Notes: generated by a model not told the origin, from the letters alone. A stretch of DNA of 64,000 nt from Rodentibacter sp. JRC1 (GCF_020521555.1 NZ_BPWA01000001.1:1364001-1428000); one strand, 5' to 3'; positions 9,660 to 18,926 are shown, numbered from the stretch's first letter. Numbers and translations: made by a program.

Positions 9660-10172
9660 ATGCAAATCCTAGAACCTCAACAATTCGCCACTTGGAATGA
9701 GCCGATTGAAATGCTTTATGCCTGCCATAGCAAGGTGAAACGTTTTTGCCATCAGCTCAATATTCTCCCCGGTTACTTAGAAAAAAACGGTGTGAATCAA
9801 GCCGTGCTGAATGATGTAAAAATTATTTTACAATATTTCAATCAAGCCGCACCGCTTCATCACGATGACGAAGAAAAAGATTTCTTCCCCGCCCTTCTTG
9901 CCAAACTACCGCAAGCGAAAGCCGATATTGAAGAATTAGAACGCCAACATACGGATTTACATCAAAATTGGCATTTACTTTCCGAGCAATTAAATGCCCT
10001 CATCGCACAAGAACGTGATCAAGTAGATGCGGAATTAATTCAGCGTTTTACCTTGGGTTACGATAAACATATCGCCATTGAAGAACCGCTTTTTGAATTA
10101 GGTAAGCAACATTTATCCGAAACGGAATTGAACCGAATCGGCAAAATAATGTCGAATCGGCGTCGGTCTTGA
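9660..10172 (+). CDS. Hemerythrin HHE-domain protein
   Basis: A 170-residue helical protein with the HHE cation-binding (hemerythrin-like) signature: His in MLYACHSKVKRF, then APLHHDDEEKDFFP, a later ERQHTDLHQNWH and a C-terminal DKHIAIEEPLF. These His/Glu residues would hold a di-iron centre able to sense or bind oxygen, NO or related species. The gene starts 46 bases after a CRP-type site and is followed after 10 bases by a TusA-like gene, so the two are likely co-transcribed. The exact role is not known; repair or sensing of reactive oxygen or nitrogen is a family-based guess. Confidence 0.8.
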   Translation: MQILEPQQFATWNEPIEMLYACHSKVKRFCHQLNILPGYLEKNGVNQAVLNDVKIILQYFNQAAPLHHDDEEKDFFPALLAKLPQAKADIEELERQHTDLHQNWHLLSEQLNALIAQERDQVDAELIQRFTLGYDKHIAIEEPLFELGKQHLSETELNRIGKIMSNRRRS

Positions 10173-10182
10173 GGGGAAAGTA

Positions 10183-10401
10183 ATGGACTATCAACTTGAT
10201 ATTCGCGATTATCGCTGTCCATTGCCGCTACTTATGGTAAAAAAAGTATTAGCCACCCTTACGGAAAATGACGAATTATCGCTATTCATCTCAACGGAAA
10301 ATAATATTTCAGATGTTATGCAACTTTGTGAAACCTTAAATTTCACCTGTCGGAGAAATGGAAAGGAAAAACTAACCGTTCGTAAACTGGTCAACAAATA
10401 G
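10183..10401 (+). CDS. TusA/SirA-family sulfur-carrier-like protein
   Basis: A 72-residue protein of the TusA (SirA, UPF0033) family. The hallmark Cys-Pro motif is present as CPLPLLMVKK near residue 13, where the Cys carries a persulfide in TusA. It directly follows the hemerythrin-like gene (10-bp gap) with a GAGGGGAAAG ribosome binding site. TusA proper transfers sulfur to tRNA thiolation; this paralogue-like copy next to a di-iron protein may have another sulfur-relay role. I do not assign tusA. Confidence 0.75.
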   Translation: MDYQLDIRDYRCPLPLLMVKKVLATLTENDELSLFISTENNISDVMQLCETLNFTCRRNGKEKLTVRKLVNK

Positions 10402-10428
10402 TTTATTTTAAGAATTCTTATGATTGAA

Positions 10429-10467
10429 AAGACCGTACTTTGGAAGCGCAAAAGTGCGGTCTTTTTT
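10429..10467 (+). terminator. Terminator made of an inverted uptake-signal pair
   Basis: AAGACCGTACTTT (10429-10441) pairs with AAAGTGCGGTCTT (10451-10463), then a T run. The right arm is the uptake signal AAGTGCGGT and the left arm differs from its complement by one base. Confidence 0.8.
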
Positions 10468-10564
10468 CAGTTGATTTTTAATAATAGTTTTCACATTTTA
10501 AGCGATTTATGGTATTTTACCGCCCAATTTTCAACTTAAATTTAACTTAATAAGGAAACATTCA

Positions 10565-10858
10565 ATGGAAGCACAAAGCCCAATGTCCACGCTATTTATT
10601 TTTGTCATTTTCGGTTTGATTTTTTACTTTATGATTTATCGCCCGCAAGCGAAGCGTAATAAAGAGCATAAAAAATTAATGTCTGAATTAGCCAAAGGCA
10701 CCGAGGTATTAACCGCAGGCGGTGTGATGGGCAAAATCACAAAGGTAATTGAAGACAATAACAGCGTTGTGATTGCACTGAATGACACCACTGAAGTCAC
10801 AATTAATCGTAATTACATTGTCACTATCCTTCCGAAAGGTTCCGTAAAAACTCTTTAA
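10565..10858 (+). CDS. yajC: Sec translocon accessory subunit YajC
   Basis: Small inner-membrane protein (97 residues) that associates with SecDF. One N-terminal membrane segment (STLFIFVIFGLIFYFMIY) is followed by the conserved YRPQAKRNKEHKKL patch and a cytoplasmic KV/TAGG-type domain (LTAGGVMGKI). It heads the yajC-secD-secF operon, 23 bp before secD. In many gammaproteobacteria queA-tgt-yajC-secD-secF are contiguous; here the aldehyde dehydrogenase and hemerythrin genes lie between tgt and yajC. The ribosome binding site is AAGGAA, 6 bases before the ATG. Confidence 0.92.
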   Translation: MEAQSPMSTLFIFVIFGLIFYFMIYRPQAKRNKEHKKLMSELAKGTEVLTAGGVMGKITKVIEDNNSVVIALNDTTEVTINRNYIVTILPKGSVKTL

Positions 10859-10881
10859 TCCTCTATTCCTAAGGGAAAACT

Positions 10882-12732
10882 ATGTTAAATCGTTACCCAT
10901 TATGGAAGAATCTAATGGTGATCCTTGTGGTCGCCATTGGTATTTTATACTCTCTTCCAAATATTTACGGTGAAGATCCGGCGGTACAAATTTCAGGTAC
11001 GCGCGGACAACAAGCCAATACCTCAACATTAGGACTGGTTCAAGAGGTGTTAAAAACCAATAACCTTCCGACAAAATCCCTTGTTCTTGAACAAGGTTCT
11101 ATTTTAGCCCGTTTCAATAATACGGATGACCAACTTTTAGCAAAAGATAAAATTGCCGAAAAACTCGGTAATAATTACACCACGGCATTAAATCTTGCGC
11201 CGGCAACGCCTGCTTGGTTAAGTCGCATCGGGGCAAACCCGATGAAGTGGGGGTTAGATTTGCGTGGCGGTGTACGTTTCTTAATGGAAGTGGATATGAA
11301 TTCCGCCTTGGCAAAACGTCAAGAACAATTACAAGACACCTTGCGTGGTGAACTCCGCAAAGAAAAAATTCAATATACAGGCATTAAAAACGCCGATAAT
11401 TTCGGTACGGTTGTTACGCTTGCAAATCCGGATCAACTTTCAAAGGCTGTACGTATTATTCGTCAAATGCATCCGACTTTAGACGTAACGGATACTTCAG
11501 CCGATACATTAAATTTATCTTTTTCTACGACCGCACTTAACGAAGCCCGTGATTTAGCCATTGAGCAAAACCTAACGATTTTACGTAAACGCGTTTCGGA
11601 ATTAGGTGTGGCGGAAGCCGTTATCCAACGCCAAGGCGCAGAACGTATCGTTATTGAATTACCGGGTGTACAAGATACCGCACGCGCAAAAGAAATCCTT
11701 GGGGCAACCGCAACCCTTGAATTCCGAATGGTTAATCTGACGGTAAATGCAGAAGCTGCAGCACGCGGTATTTTACCTGCCGATTCGGAAGTGAAATATG
11801 ATCGCCAAGGTCATCCTGTTGTCTTATTAAAACGTCCTTCTTTAGGTGGCGAGCATATTATCAATTCCAGTGCGGCATTGGATCAACAATCAGGTACGCC
11901 GCAAGTAAGCGTAACGCTAGATAGTGAAGGTGGGGAGCAAATGTCTCAACTCACCAAAAAATACTATAAAAAACCGATGGCAACCCTTTATGTCGAATAT
12001 AAAGACAACGGTAAAAAAGATGAAAATGGGAAAACTATTCTTGAGAAAAGTGAAGAGGTCATCAACGTTGCGACAATCCAAGCCCGCTTCGGAGCAAATT
12101 TCCAAATTACCGGTGTAGGCAGTATGGCGGAAGCCAACAATCTTTCCACTCTATTAAAATCAGGTGCATTAATCGCACCGGTGCAGATTGTAGAAGAACG
12201 CACTATCGGCCCATCATTGGGGGCTCAAAATGTTGAACAAGGAATGAACGCAAGTTTCTGGGGATTAATTGCCGTTATTGTCTTTATGTTGTTTTACTAC
12301 AAACTTTTCGGCATTATCGCAAGCCTTGCAATGGTGATTAATATTGTCTTACTCGTAGGATTAATGTCGATTCTCCCCGGTGCAACCCTCTCTATGCCGG
12401 GGATTGCCGGTATCGTATTAACCCTTGGAATGTCGGTGGATGCCAACGTATTGATTTTTGAACGGATCAAAGAAGAAATTCGCAATGGTCGTCCTATTCA
12501 ACAAGCGATTAATGAAGGTTACAACGGTGCATTCACCTCTATTTTCGATGCTAACCTAACCACCATTTTAACGGCAATTATTCTCTATGCTGTGGGGACC
12601 GGACCGATTCAAGGCTTCGCAATCACTCTTTCATTAGGTGTAGCGATTTCTCTGTTTACCGCAATCACCGGAACGCGTGCATTAGTTAACGCGATCTATG
12701 GCGGAAAACGTGTTGAAAAACTTTCTATTTAA
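10882..12732 (+). CDS. secD: Protein translocase subunit SecD
   Basis: RND-like proton-motive-force component that helps pull secreted proteins across the inner membrane. The 616 residues match the E. coli length. An N-terminal membrane segment is followed by a large periplasmic domain with GLDLRGGVRFLMEVD and the DRxG-like region, then five or so membrane segments containing GLMSILPGATLSMPGIAG, MSVDANVLIFERIKEE and TAIILYAVGTGPIQGFA. It forms a complex with SecF, encoded 11 bp downstream, and YajC, encoded upstream. Confidence 0.96.
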   Translation: MLNRYPLWKNLMVILVVAIGILYSLPNIYGEDPAVQISGTRGQQANTSTLGLVQEVLKTNNLPTKSLVLEQGSILARFNNTDDQLLAKDKIAEKLGNNYTTALNLAPATPAWLSRIGANPMKWGLDLRGGVRFLMEVDMNSALAKRQEQLQDTLRGELRKEKIQYTGIKNADNFGTVVTLANPDQLSKAVRIIRQMHPTLDVTDTSADTLNLSFSTTALNEARDLAIEQNLTILRKRVSELGVAEAVIQRQGAERIVIELPGVQDTARAKEILGATATLEFRMVNLTVNAEAAARGILPADSEVKYDRQGHPVVLLKRPSLGGEHIINSSAALDQQSGTPQVSVTLDSEGGEQMSQLTKKYYKKPMATLYVEYKDNGKKDENGKTILEKSEEVINVATIQARFGANFQITGVGSMAEANNLSTLLKSGALIAPVQIVEERTIGPSLGAQNVEQGMNASFWGLIAVIVFMLFYYKLFGIIASLAMVINIVLLVGLMSILPGATLSMPGIAGIVLTLGMSVDANVLIFERIKEEIRNGRPIQQAINEGYNGAFTSIFDANLTTILTAIILYAVGTGPIQGFAITLSLGVAISLFTAITGTRALVNAIYGGKRVEKLSI

Positions 12733-12743
12733 TTGAGGTGACT

Positions 12744-13718
12744 ATGGCACTTTTTGCAAGAGATAAAGACGGACATCTCATCAAGGAAATTAACGGGATT
12801 AAACTCCCGTTCCCATTAGCGGAATTTATGAAAATTCGTAAATGGGGTTATATCGTCTCAGTCCTTTTAATGGCAATTTCAATGTTTTTCATTGTCACAA
12901 AAGGATTTAACTGGGGCTTAGATTTTACCGGCGGTGTAGTGTTTGATACGCACTTTTCACAATCGGCAAATCTTGAACAAATTCGTGATAAATTAAAACA
13001 GAATGGCATTGAAAGCCCGATTGTTCAAACCACCGGTTCCGTTCAAGACGTGATGATTCGCTTACCGGTAGCAGATAATGATTCTACGATTGGCGATCGT
13101 GTGAAAGCAATGCTGGTGGAACTTGATCCGTCCATTCATATTAAAAGTATTGAATTTGTCGGGCCTAATGTCGGTGAAGAGTTAGCGCAGGGGGCTGTTT
13201 ACGCCACCTTAGCGACCCTCGCAATGATGTTAATCTACATAGGTTCGCGTTTTGAATGGCGTTTAGGCTTAGGCGGTATTGCTTCTCTCGCCCATGACGT
13301 GGTTATTACACTCGGCGTATTCTCCGCATTGCAAATCGAAATGGATTTAACCTTTGTTGCTGCGATTCTTTCTGTGGTGGGGTACTCTATTAACGATAGT
13401 ATCGTTGTGTTTGACCGTGTGCGTGAAAATTTCCGTAAAATTCGTCGTTTAGAAACGATTGATATTATTGATATATCCCTCACTCAAACCTTATCAAGAA
13501 CCATTATGACTTCTGCAACAACCCTAATCGTTGTTATTGCATTGTTCTTCTTTGGTGGGCCTTCTATTCATAATTTCTCATTGGCATTATTGGTCGGAAT
13601 TGGTTTCGGTACTTATTCCTCCATCTTTATCGCCATTGCCATTGCCTATGATGTAGGTTTAAGACGAGAACATATGATTCCACCGAAAGTGGATAAAGAA
13701 GTCGATGAATTGCCCTAA
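12744..13718 (+). CDS. secF: Protein translocase subunit SecF
   Basis: Partner of SecD in the SecDF-YajC complex. Visible: WGLDFTGGVVFD after the first membrane segment, EFVGPNVGEELAQGA, and the C-terminal SVVGYSINDSIVVFDRVREN and LTQTLSRTIMTS motifs. I use the ATG at 12744 (324 residues), because a GAGGTG ribosome binding site precedes it; an in-frame GTG at 12738 overlaps that site. The gene's terminator has been split by the insertion sequence that starts 25 bp after the stop codon. Confidence 0.95.
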   Translation: MALFARDKDGHLIKEINGIKLPFPLAEFMKIRKWGYIVSVLLMAISMFFIVTKGFNWGLDFTGGVVFDTHFSQSANLEQIRDKLKQNGIESPIVQTTGSVQDVMIRLPVADNDSTIGDRVKAMLVELDPSIHIKSIEFVGPNVGEELAQGAVYATLATLAMMLIYIGSRFEWRLGLGGIASLAHDVVITLGVFSALQIEMDLTFVAAILSVVGYSINDSIVVFDRVRENFRKIRRLETIDIIDISLTQTLSRTIMTSATTLIVVIALFFFGGPSIHNFSLALLVGIGFGTYSSIFIAIAIAYDVGLRREHMIPPKVDKEVDELP

Positions 13719-13726
13719 TGTTATTT

Positions 13727-13743
13727 AAAAGTGCGGTCAAATT
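13727..13743 (+). terminator. Left half of the secF terminator, split by an insertion sequence
   Basis: AAAAGTGCGGTCAAATT at 13727-13743 and TTTGACCGCATTTTTTT at 15154-15170 would join, once the 13744-15152 element and one ATT copy are removed, into a palindrome centred on GGTCAAATTTGACC with a terminal T run. This looks like an inverted uptake-signal terminator of the secDF operon that is now separated by 1.4 kb. Confidence 0.6.
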
Positions 13744-13800
13744 TGATCTGCCCCCCAAAAGTTGGACAAAATAAACCAACTCAGTCAGGGGCAGATTTTA

Positions 13801-14327
13801 TGACCAAATACAATCAAACATTCAAACAACAAGCCATCGATTTTTATCTTAAAAATCACTTAGATGTTTCACTTACAAAAAAACAATTTCAACTTTCCGA
13901 CACCACCTTAAGACGTTGGATTACCCAATATCAACATTCAGGCAATGCAGGGCTTGCCCTATTGCCCGGCAAACGCCTTTATTCCGCTGAATTTAAATAT
14001 CAAGTCATCCTTGCCGTTCAAAAAGGGGATTTCTCTGCAAGGCAAGCGACAATCCATTTCGGCATAAGTAATTCAGGTCTTATCAGCCAATGGTTGAAAG
14101 CCTTTGAAAAAGACGGTATAAACGGTTTACACCCCAAACCGAAAGGAAGACCGACAATGTCCCCGAAAAAACCAAAATACGCCAAAATGCCACCGCCGCC
14201 GAAGACCGAAGAAGACCGCTTACGGTTAAGGATTTTGGAGCTTGAAGCGGAGGTGGCATTTCTAAAAAAGTTGGACGAAGTGATACGGGAGGAAGAAGCC
14301 GAACGGCGGCGATTATCCAAAGATTGA
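13801..14327 (+). CDS. IS3-family transposase OrfA
   Basis: DNA-binding half of an IS150-group transposase, 175 residues from the ATG at 13801. Two helix-turn-helix segments are visible: the first within the N-terminal 60 residues (LTKKQFQLSDTTLRRWI) and the second around FSARQATIHFGISNSGLIS and QWLKAF. They are followed by a basic linker and a coiled-coil end (RLRILELEAEVAFLKKLDEV) of the kind that multimerises OrfA and OrfAB. It looks intact. The stop codon overlaps the start of the orfB reading frame. Confidence 0.85.
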
Positions 14328-15125
14328 GAGGGACGTTTCCGCTTAACATCTTGCTTTCATTGGCAAATTTGCCTCGTAGTGTGTTTTTCTATCATTTAAA
14401 GCTCAAAATGGATAAAAATCTCGCGCTTAACGCGGAAATTCGTCGGATTAAATCGAAAAATCCGGAATATGGTTATCGCCGTGTGAGTGCATTATTGAAA
14501 GGGGTTAATCACAAACGGGTACAAAGATTAATACAACAAATGGGATTGCAAATGAAAAGCAAAAAACGAGAAAATACTGTGCTTACCGTGGCAATATTGG
14601 CAAAATCGCACCAAACCGCTTACAACGGGATTTTACCGCGACCCGACCGAACGGCTCACGGATATCACGGAAATCAAAGCCAAAGACGGCAGTAAATGTT
14701 ACGTCTCACCGATTTTAGACTGCTTCAACTCGGAAATCATCAGCGTTGCTATCAGTCGAAGCCCGAATTGGCAACAAGTGAAAGTAATGTTGCAACAAGC
14801 GGTCGAAAAATTACCCAAAGAGGCGAAGCCGATACTGCATTCGGACCAAGGTTGGCAATATCAAATGTGTGCGTATCAACGCATCTTACAAGAAAACGGC
14901 ATAGTGCAGAGTATGTCAAGAAAGGGAAACTGCCTAGATAATGCGATGATGGAGAGCTTTTTCGGGCGGATGAAAACGGAATGTATCTATGGTAAGCATT
15001 TTGACAATGCCGAGGAGGTTGCACAAGCGGTGAGGGAGTATATACGGTATTACAATGAGGAACGAATACAATTAAAATTAAACGGCTTGAGCCCGATACA
15101 ATATCGAACTCAAACCATTTGTTAA
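14324..15125 (+). pseudogene. IS3-family transposase OrfB, frameshifted
   Basis: Catalytic half (integrase-like DDE domain) of the same element. It is broken: the N-terminal part (14324 to about 14572) reads RSVFFYHLKL and NPEYGYRRVSALL in one frame. A middle piece (AYRGNIGKIAPNRLQRDFTATRPN) needs a one-base change in the A run near 14572. The rest from about 14640 reads LTDITEIKAKDG, LHSDQGWQYQ and SRKGNCLDNAMMESFFG in a third register. The second junction near 14650 also seems to have lost a few codons, at the usual N-E-R/K-W stretch. All three DDE acidic residues survive as sequence, but not in one frame, so the copy should not transpose by itself. Confidence 0.82.
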
Positions 15126-15179
15126 ATGGTCTAACTTTTTGGGGTCAGATCAATTTGACCGCATTTTTTTATAGAAAAA

Positions 15180-15209
15180 TTGACAATCTCTTTACAAAAA
15201 AAGTTATAA
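15180..15209 (+). promoter_or_regulatory. Candidate sigma-70 promoter for the adhesin gene
   Basis: TTGACA at 15180-15185 and TTATAA at 15204-15209 are separated by 18 bases. They lie about 170 bases before the adhesin start and 28 bases outside the insertion sequence. A second AT-rich TATAAT at about 15238 lacks a good -35 box. No simple repeat tract is visible between promoter and start. Confidence 0.4.
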
Positions 15210-15379
15210 AAATCATACAACTTATTGTTTCTTAATAGTATAATCCGCTAGGTTTTAAAAGGTTATACTGATGGATAACCAGAAAATCCAAAGGTGGTTT
15301 ATTATAGAGTGAGGAATTGTGAAAACATTTTGCACTGAGTAAGTAATCTATGTTTTGTTGGATCAATTAAAGGAATGTT

Positions 15380-18300
15380 ATGAATAAGATATTTAAAGTG
15401 ATTTGGAGCCACACAACTCAAACTTGGGTTGTCGTTTCTGAACTAGATAAAGCCGAAGGCAAAACAAAATCAACGAAAAAATCGACCGCACTTTCGATGC
15501 TTGCGGTTTCTTTAGTTACCGCCGGGGCAACCATGATTGGTGGACAAGCCTTGGCGGCGAATATTGAGATTAATACCGCAAAAGAAGCTTCCGCTACAGG
15601 AACGGAGGCTATAGCTATTGGTGCTGATGCTAATGCTTCAGATGTGAATAGTATTGCAGTGGGCGTGAATGCAACGGCTAAGGCATTGGGCTCGACTTCA
15701 ATTGGTTACAATGCAACTGCAGAAGGTATAAACAGCGTAGCGGTAGGCTCGAATGCCACATCGGGGCTTAATGCCAATGCTTTTGGCTTAGATTCCAATG
15801 CCAGTAGTTATCTCTCTACTGCTATAGGGCCGCATGCTGAAGCTCATGGTGAGTATTCTACTGCATTGGGGGAACGCGCTAACGCAATTGCTAACTTCTC
15901 AACAGCATTAGGTAGTACATCTTATGCTCGTGGAGAGTTATCTATTGCTATAGGACATTTAACTCAAGCAAATGGTACTAGTAGTTTGGCAATAAGTGAT
16001 TTGGCTATAGCAGAAGGTAATTACAGCACGGCAATTGGTTTGGGAGCAAAAGTAAAAGGCAATAATTCTATCTCTGTTGGTACCGGTAGTGTTGTAAATG
16101 GCGATCATTCTACTGCGATAGGTTCTTATGCAAATGCTACCGGCGAGTTGGCTATTGCAATGGGCTATGATACTAACGCTGCTAATGGCGGAGATGTTGC
16201 TATCGGTAACAGTGCTAAATCTTCAGGTGGTCTATCAACCGCACTTGGACAAAGTTCTAACGCTTCAGGTTCTGAGTCAACAGCGCTAGGTTATTATGCA
16301 AGGGCAGAAGGTGGTAGTGCTGTTGCGGTTGGTTCAATTACTCTAGCGAATGTTTCCGGTGTAGCAGTAGGTGACCGGTCAACAGCTGATAATTATGCCA
16401 CGGCAGTAGGTGCCGGCGCTAATGCAAGTAATGTTTGGGCGGTAGCTTTAGGTCATGATGCCAAAGCTACATTAATTGGTTCTGTGGCACTTGGTTACCA
16501 AGCTGAAACCACGGCAGGAGACCAAGTTGATAGTGCAACTATAAATAACATTACTTATCGTGGTTTTGCCGGATCATTAGCGAATACCGATTATGTTGTG
16601 TCTGTGGGTAAACAAGGGGCTGAACGCCAGCTCCAAAATGTAGCGGCGGGTAAAATTTCTAACACTTCTACCGACGCAATTAACGGTTCACAGCTTTATG
16701 CGGTGATAACCCAATCTAAGTGGAAAACAAATGTCGGCGGTAATACAGCTGAAGGGGCTAATACCACTCTTGCAGATGTCAATTTTGGCGATGAGGTCAA
16801 TTTCCTCGGCGGCAAAGGCATAAACATTAACCGTACAGTTGAAACGGTAGAGGGTGTTGATACCGTGAATTACACTTTCAACGCACAGGTTGATGAGAAA
16901 ACGATTAAATTTGATGGTGAAAAAATTGCCGCAAATACGACCGCACTTTCAAATCAGGATGGTAAAGTTGATACGCCAACTAATGGTGATAATCTCGTTA
17001 ATGCGTCAACGGTTGCAGATGCGATTAATGATAGCGGTTGGAAAATCAAAGGTAATGGAGCTGAAACAGGCTTAGTGAACCCAGGCGATAATGTGAATTT
17101 TAATGCAGGTTCGGGGCTTAATGTGAAAGTAGAAGTCAACGGAAATAATGGCTTTAATGTAACTTACGCTCTAGCAAATACCACCGCTAACGTTATTGAT
17201 GGTAAAGCGAATGTGACGGATGGTAATGCTGTTCTAAACGGAACACAGGTCGCTGATTTAGTTAACAATGCTTCATTTAATATCACTACAGCAAAAAATA
17301 ATGATGATATTGATGAAAGTAAAAATGACAGAGAAAGTACCATCAAAGCAGGCGATAAAATCACCTATATCGCAGGTAATAACTTAGAAGTCAAAAAAGA
17401 AGGTTCTAATATTACCTATGCATTATCGAGAAATGTTAATGTTACGGAAAACCTAACTGTAAAAGGCAACACCACATTAGGTAATTTAGCTGTTAGACCG
17501 AACTCAACCATTAATATGGGCGATAATATAATCCATAATGTGAGTGCAGGTGTCGCCGATACGGATGCGGTAAATGTTAGCCAGTTGAAAGATACAATTT
17601 CCAAGTCTAAAACAGAAGTAAAAGCGGGTGATGGTATTTCGGTTGCGAAAACGGCTAATGGTACGGCAGATGTTTATACAGTAAGTGTAAACAACACAAC
17701 AGGATCGGTAAATCCAAATGGTAACGTTTCTGTTGCTAATAAAGATAACTACTTGAAAGCCGGCGAAGTCGAGAAGTTGGTCAATGGTACATTCTGGAAA
17801 CTGGGCGATAATAACGGCACGGTGAAACATAATGTTACTGCGGGCAACCAAGTGGACTTTGTAAATGGTAAGGGGACTACTTCTGTAGTAACACAAGAAG
17901 CTAACGGTAAAAATAGCGTTAGTTTTGATGTGAAAGTTGATGATACAACAACCAAAATTATTGATGGTAACGTTTCTGTCGCTACCGGTGATATTAGCCC
18001 GATTAGTGATTTAAATGCTCAAAATGCAGGAAAGGTTGAGTTCAATACCGGGAATGGTGCTATTGCCGAAGTTGAGGATGTTGCTAACGCAATTAATGGT
18101 AGCGGTTGGATAACGAATACGACTAACGGCGATAAAGTTATGATTAATCCGGGTGATGCGGTTAATTATGTGGATGGCAAAAACACTAAAGCTAACGTAA
18201 CGAAAAACGCGAATGGTGGTGTTGACGTAACTTATGATGTAGATATCAGTGATGCTTCGCATAATATTACGGTAAATAAAACAAATGATGATGTTACTTC

Positions 18301-18877
18301 AACATCAACTCCTACTCTAACCGAAGTTAAGCCGAGTAATACGATTGTTTATGCTGCGGGCAAAAATCTAGAAGTTAATCAAAATGGACATACTATTACT
18401 TATGGTTTATCTAAAGATATTAGTGTCGATAGTATTGGCTTTAATAAAGGTGGCGCTAAGATTGAGGGTACGGATAGCGGAGATATCAAAGTCAGTAACT
18501 CTACAGGCGGGCCTGCGAAAATTACTAATGTTGCAGCGGGTGAAGCTCCAACCGATGCGGTGAACGTATCTCAGTTAAATAAGGTGGCCGGGAAATTAGA
18601 GAATAAAATTGGAAGATTAGACGGCAAGATCAATAAAAACAAAAAGCAAAGTAATGCTGGTATTGCATCTGTTGCTGCGATGGCAAATATTCCACAAGTA
18701 TTTATTCCGGGTAAATCCGGTGTAGGTGTTGGGGTGGGGGCTCGTGATGGACAGTCGGCGATTGCGGTCGGTTATTCACGTGCATCCGACAACGGTAAAC
18801 ACATTATTAAATTCTCAGCCGGTATGGATAGCCAAAGTAAATCTACTTTTGGTGCGGGTTATATGTATCAGTGGTAA
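15380..18877 (+). CDS. Trimeric autotransporter adhesin (YadA/Hia-like)
   Basis: Surface adhesin of 1165 residues, secreted by the type Vc route. Order: extended signal peptide (MNKIFKVIWSHTTQTWVVVSE, the ESPR motif, with cleavage probably after QALA at 59), a YadA-type head of about 14-residue repeats with A/S-I/V-A/S-I/V-G cores (about 60-400), a first neck with TDAINGSQLYAV (about 430-441), a stalk with several Trp-containing modules (SKWKTNVGG, DSGWKIKGNG, GTFWKLGDNNG, GSGWITNT) and KG-like NPGDNVNF/VTY units, two further necks with TDAVNVSQL (about 728 and 1058), and a C-terminal membrane anchor from about 1080 that ends in YMYQW. The ATG is preceded by AAAGGAATGTT. Two uptake signals lie inside the gene. 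Binding partner unknown. Confidence 0.93.
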   Translation: MNKIFKVIWSHTTQTWVVVSELDKAEGKTKSTKKSTALSMLAVSLVTAGATMIGGQALAANIEINTAKEASATGTEAIAIGADANASDVNSIAVGVNATAKALGSTSIGYNATAEGINSVAVGSNATSGLNANAFGLDSNASSYLSTAIGPHAEAHGEYSTALGERANAIANFSTALGSTSYARGELSIAIGHLTQANGTSSLAISDLAIAEGNYSTAIGLGAKVKGNNSISVGTGSVVNGDHSTAIGSYANATGELAIAMGYDTNAANGGDVAIGNSAKSSGGLSTALGQSSNASGSESTALGYYARAEGGSAVAVGSITLANVSGVAVGDRSTADNYATAVGAGANASNVWAVALGHDAKATLIGSVALGYQAETTAGDQVDSATINNITYRGFAGSLANTDYVVSVGKQGAERQLQNVAAGKISNTSTDAINGSQLYAVITQSKWKTNVGGNTAEGANTTLADVNFGDEVNFLGGKGININRTVETVEGVDTVNYTFNAQVDEKTIKFDGEKIAANTTALSNQDGKVDTPTNGDNLVNASTVADAINDSGWKIKGNGAETGLVNPGDNVNFNAGSGLNVKVEVNGNNGFNVTYALANTTANVIDGKANVTDGNAVLNGTQVADLVNNASFNITTAKNNDDIDESKNDRESTIKAGDKITYIAGNNLEVKKEGSNITYALSRNVNVTENLTVKGNTTLGNLAVRPNSTINMGDNIIHNVSAGVADTDAVNVSQLKDTISKSKTEVKAGDGISVAKTANGTADVYTVSVNNTTGSVNPNGNVSVANKDNYLKAGEVEKLVNGTFWKLGDNNGTVKHNVTAGNQVDFVNGKGTTSVVTQEANGKNSVSFDVKVDDTTTKIIDGNVSVATGDISPISDLNAQNAGKVEFNTGNGAIAEVEDVANAINGSGWITNTTNGDKVMINPGDAVNYVDGKNTKANVTKNANGGVDVTYDVDISDASHNITVNKTNDDVTSTSTPTLTEVKPSNTIVYAAGKNLEVNQNGHTITYGLSKDISVDSIGFNKGGAKIEGTDSGDIKVSNSTGGPAKITNVAAGEAPTDAVNVSQLNKVAGKLENKIGRLDGKINKNKKQSNAGIASVAAMANIPQVFIPGKSGVGVGVGARDGQSAIAVGYSRASDNGKHIIKFSAGMDSQSKSTFGAGYMYQW

Positions 18878-18926
18878 GTTACCCAATAAAATAATCTTAC
18901 TTAGAAAGATTAGATTGTGATAACAA

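Larger units (their letters stand above)
13744..15152 (+). mobile_element. IS3-family (IS150-like) insertion sequence, probably inactive
   Basis: A 1409-bp element. The left end reads TGATCTGCCCCCCAAAAG and the right end, read inward, TGATCTGACCCCAAAAAG, so the terminal repeats match over most of about 24 bp. A 3-bp target duplication ATT flanks it (13741-13743 and 15153-15155), as expected for the IS150 group. It encodes an intact OrfA and an OrfB broken by at least two frameshifts. The insertion point is the middle of the secF terminator palindrome, and the right end lies 28 bases before a candidate promoter for the adhesin gene. Confidence 0.88.

Noticed and set aside
15600..16560. Repeats in the adhesin head as simple-sequence contingency tracts
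   Set aside because: The repetition is at the protein level (about 14-residue motifs with varied codons), not identical short DNA units, so slippage is not expected.
17504..17896. 130-codon minus-strand frame within the adhesin gene
   Set aside because: Shadow frame of the repetitive adhesin coding sequence; the adhesin reading is clear.
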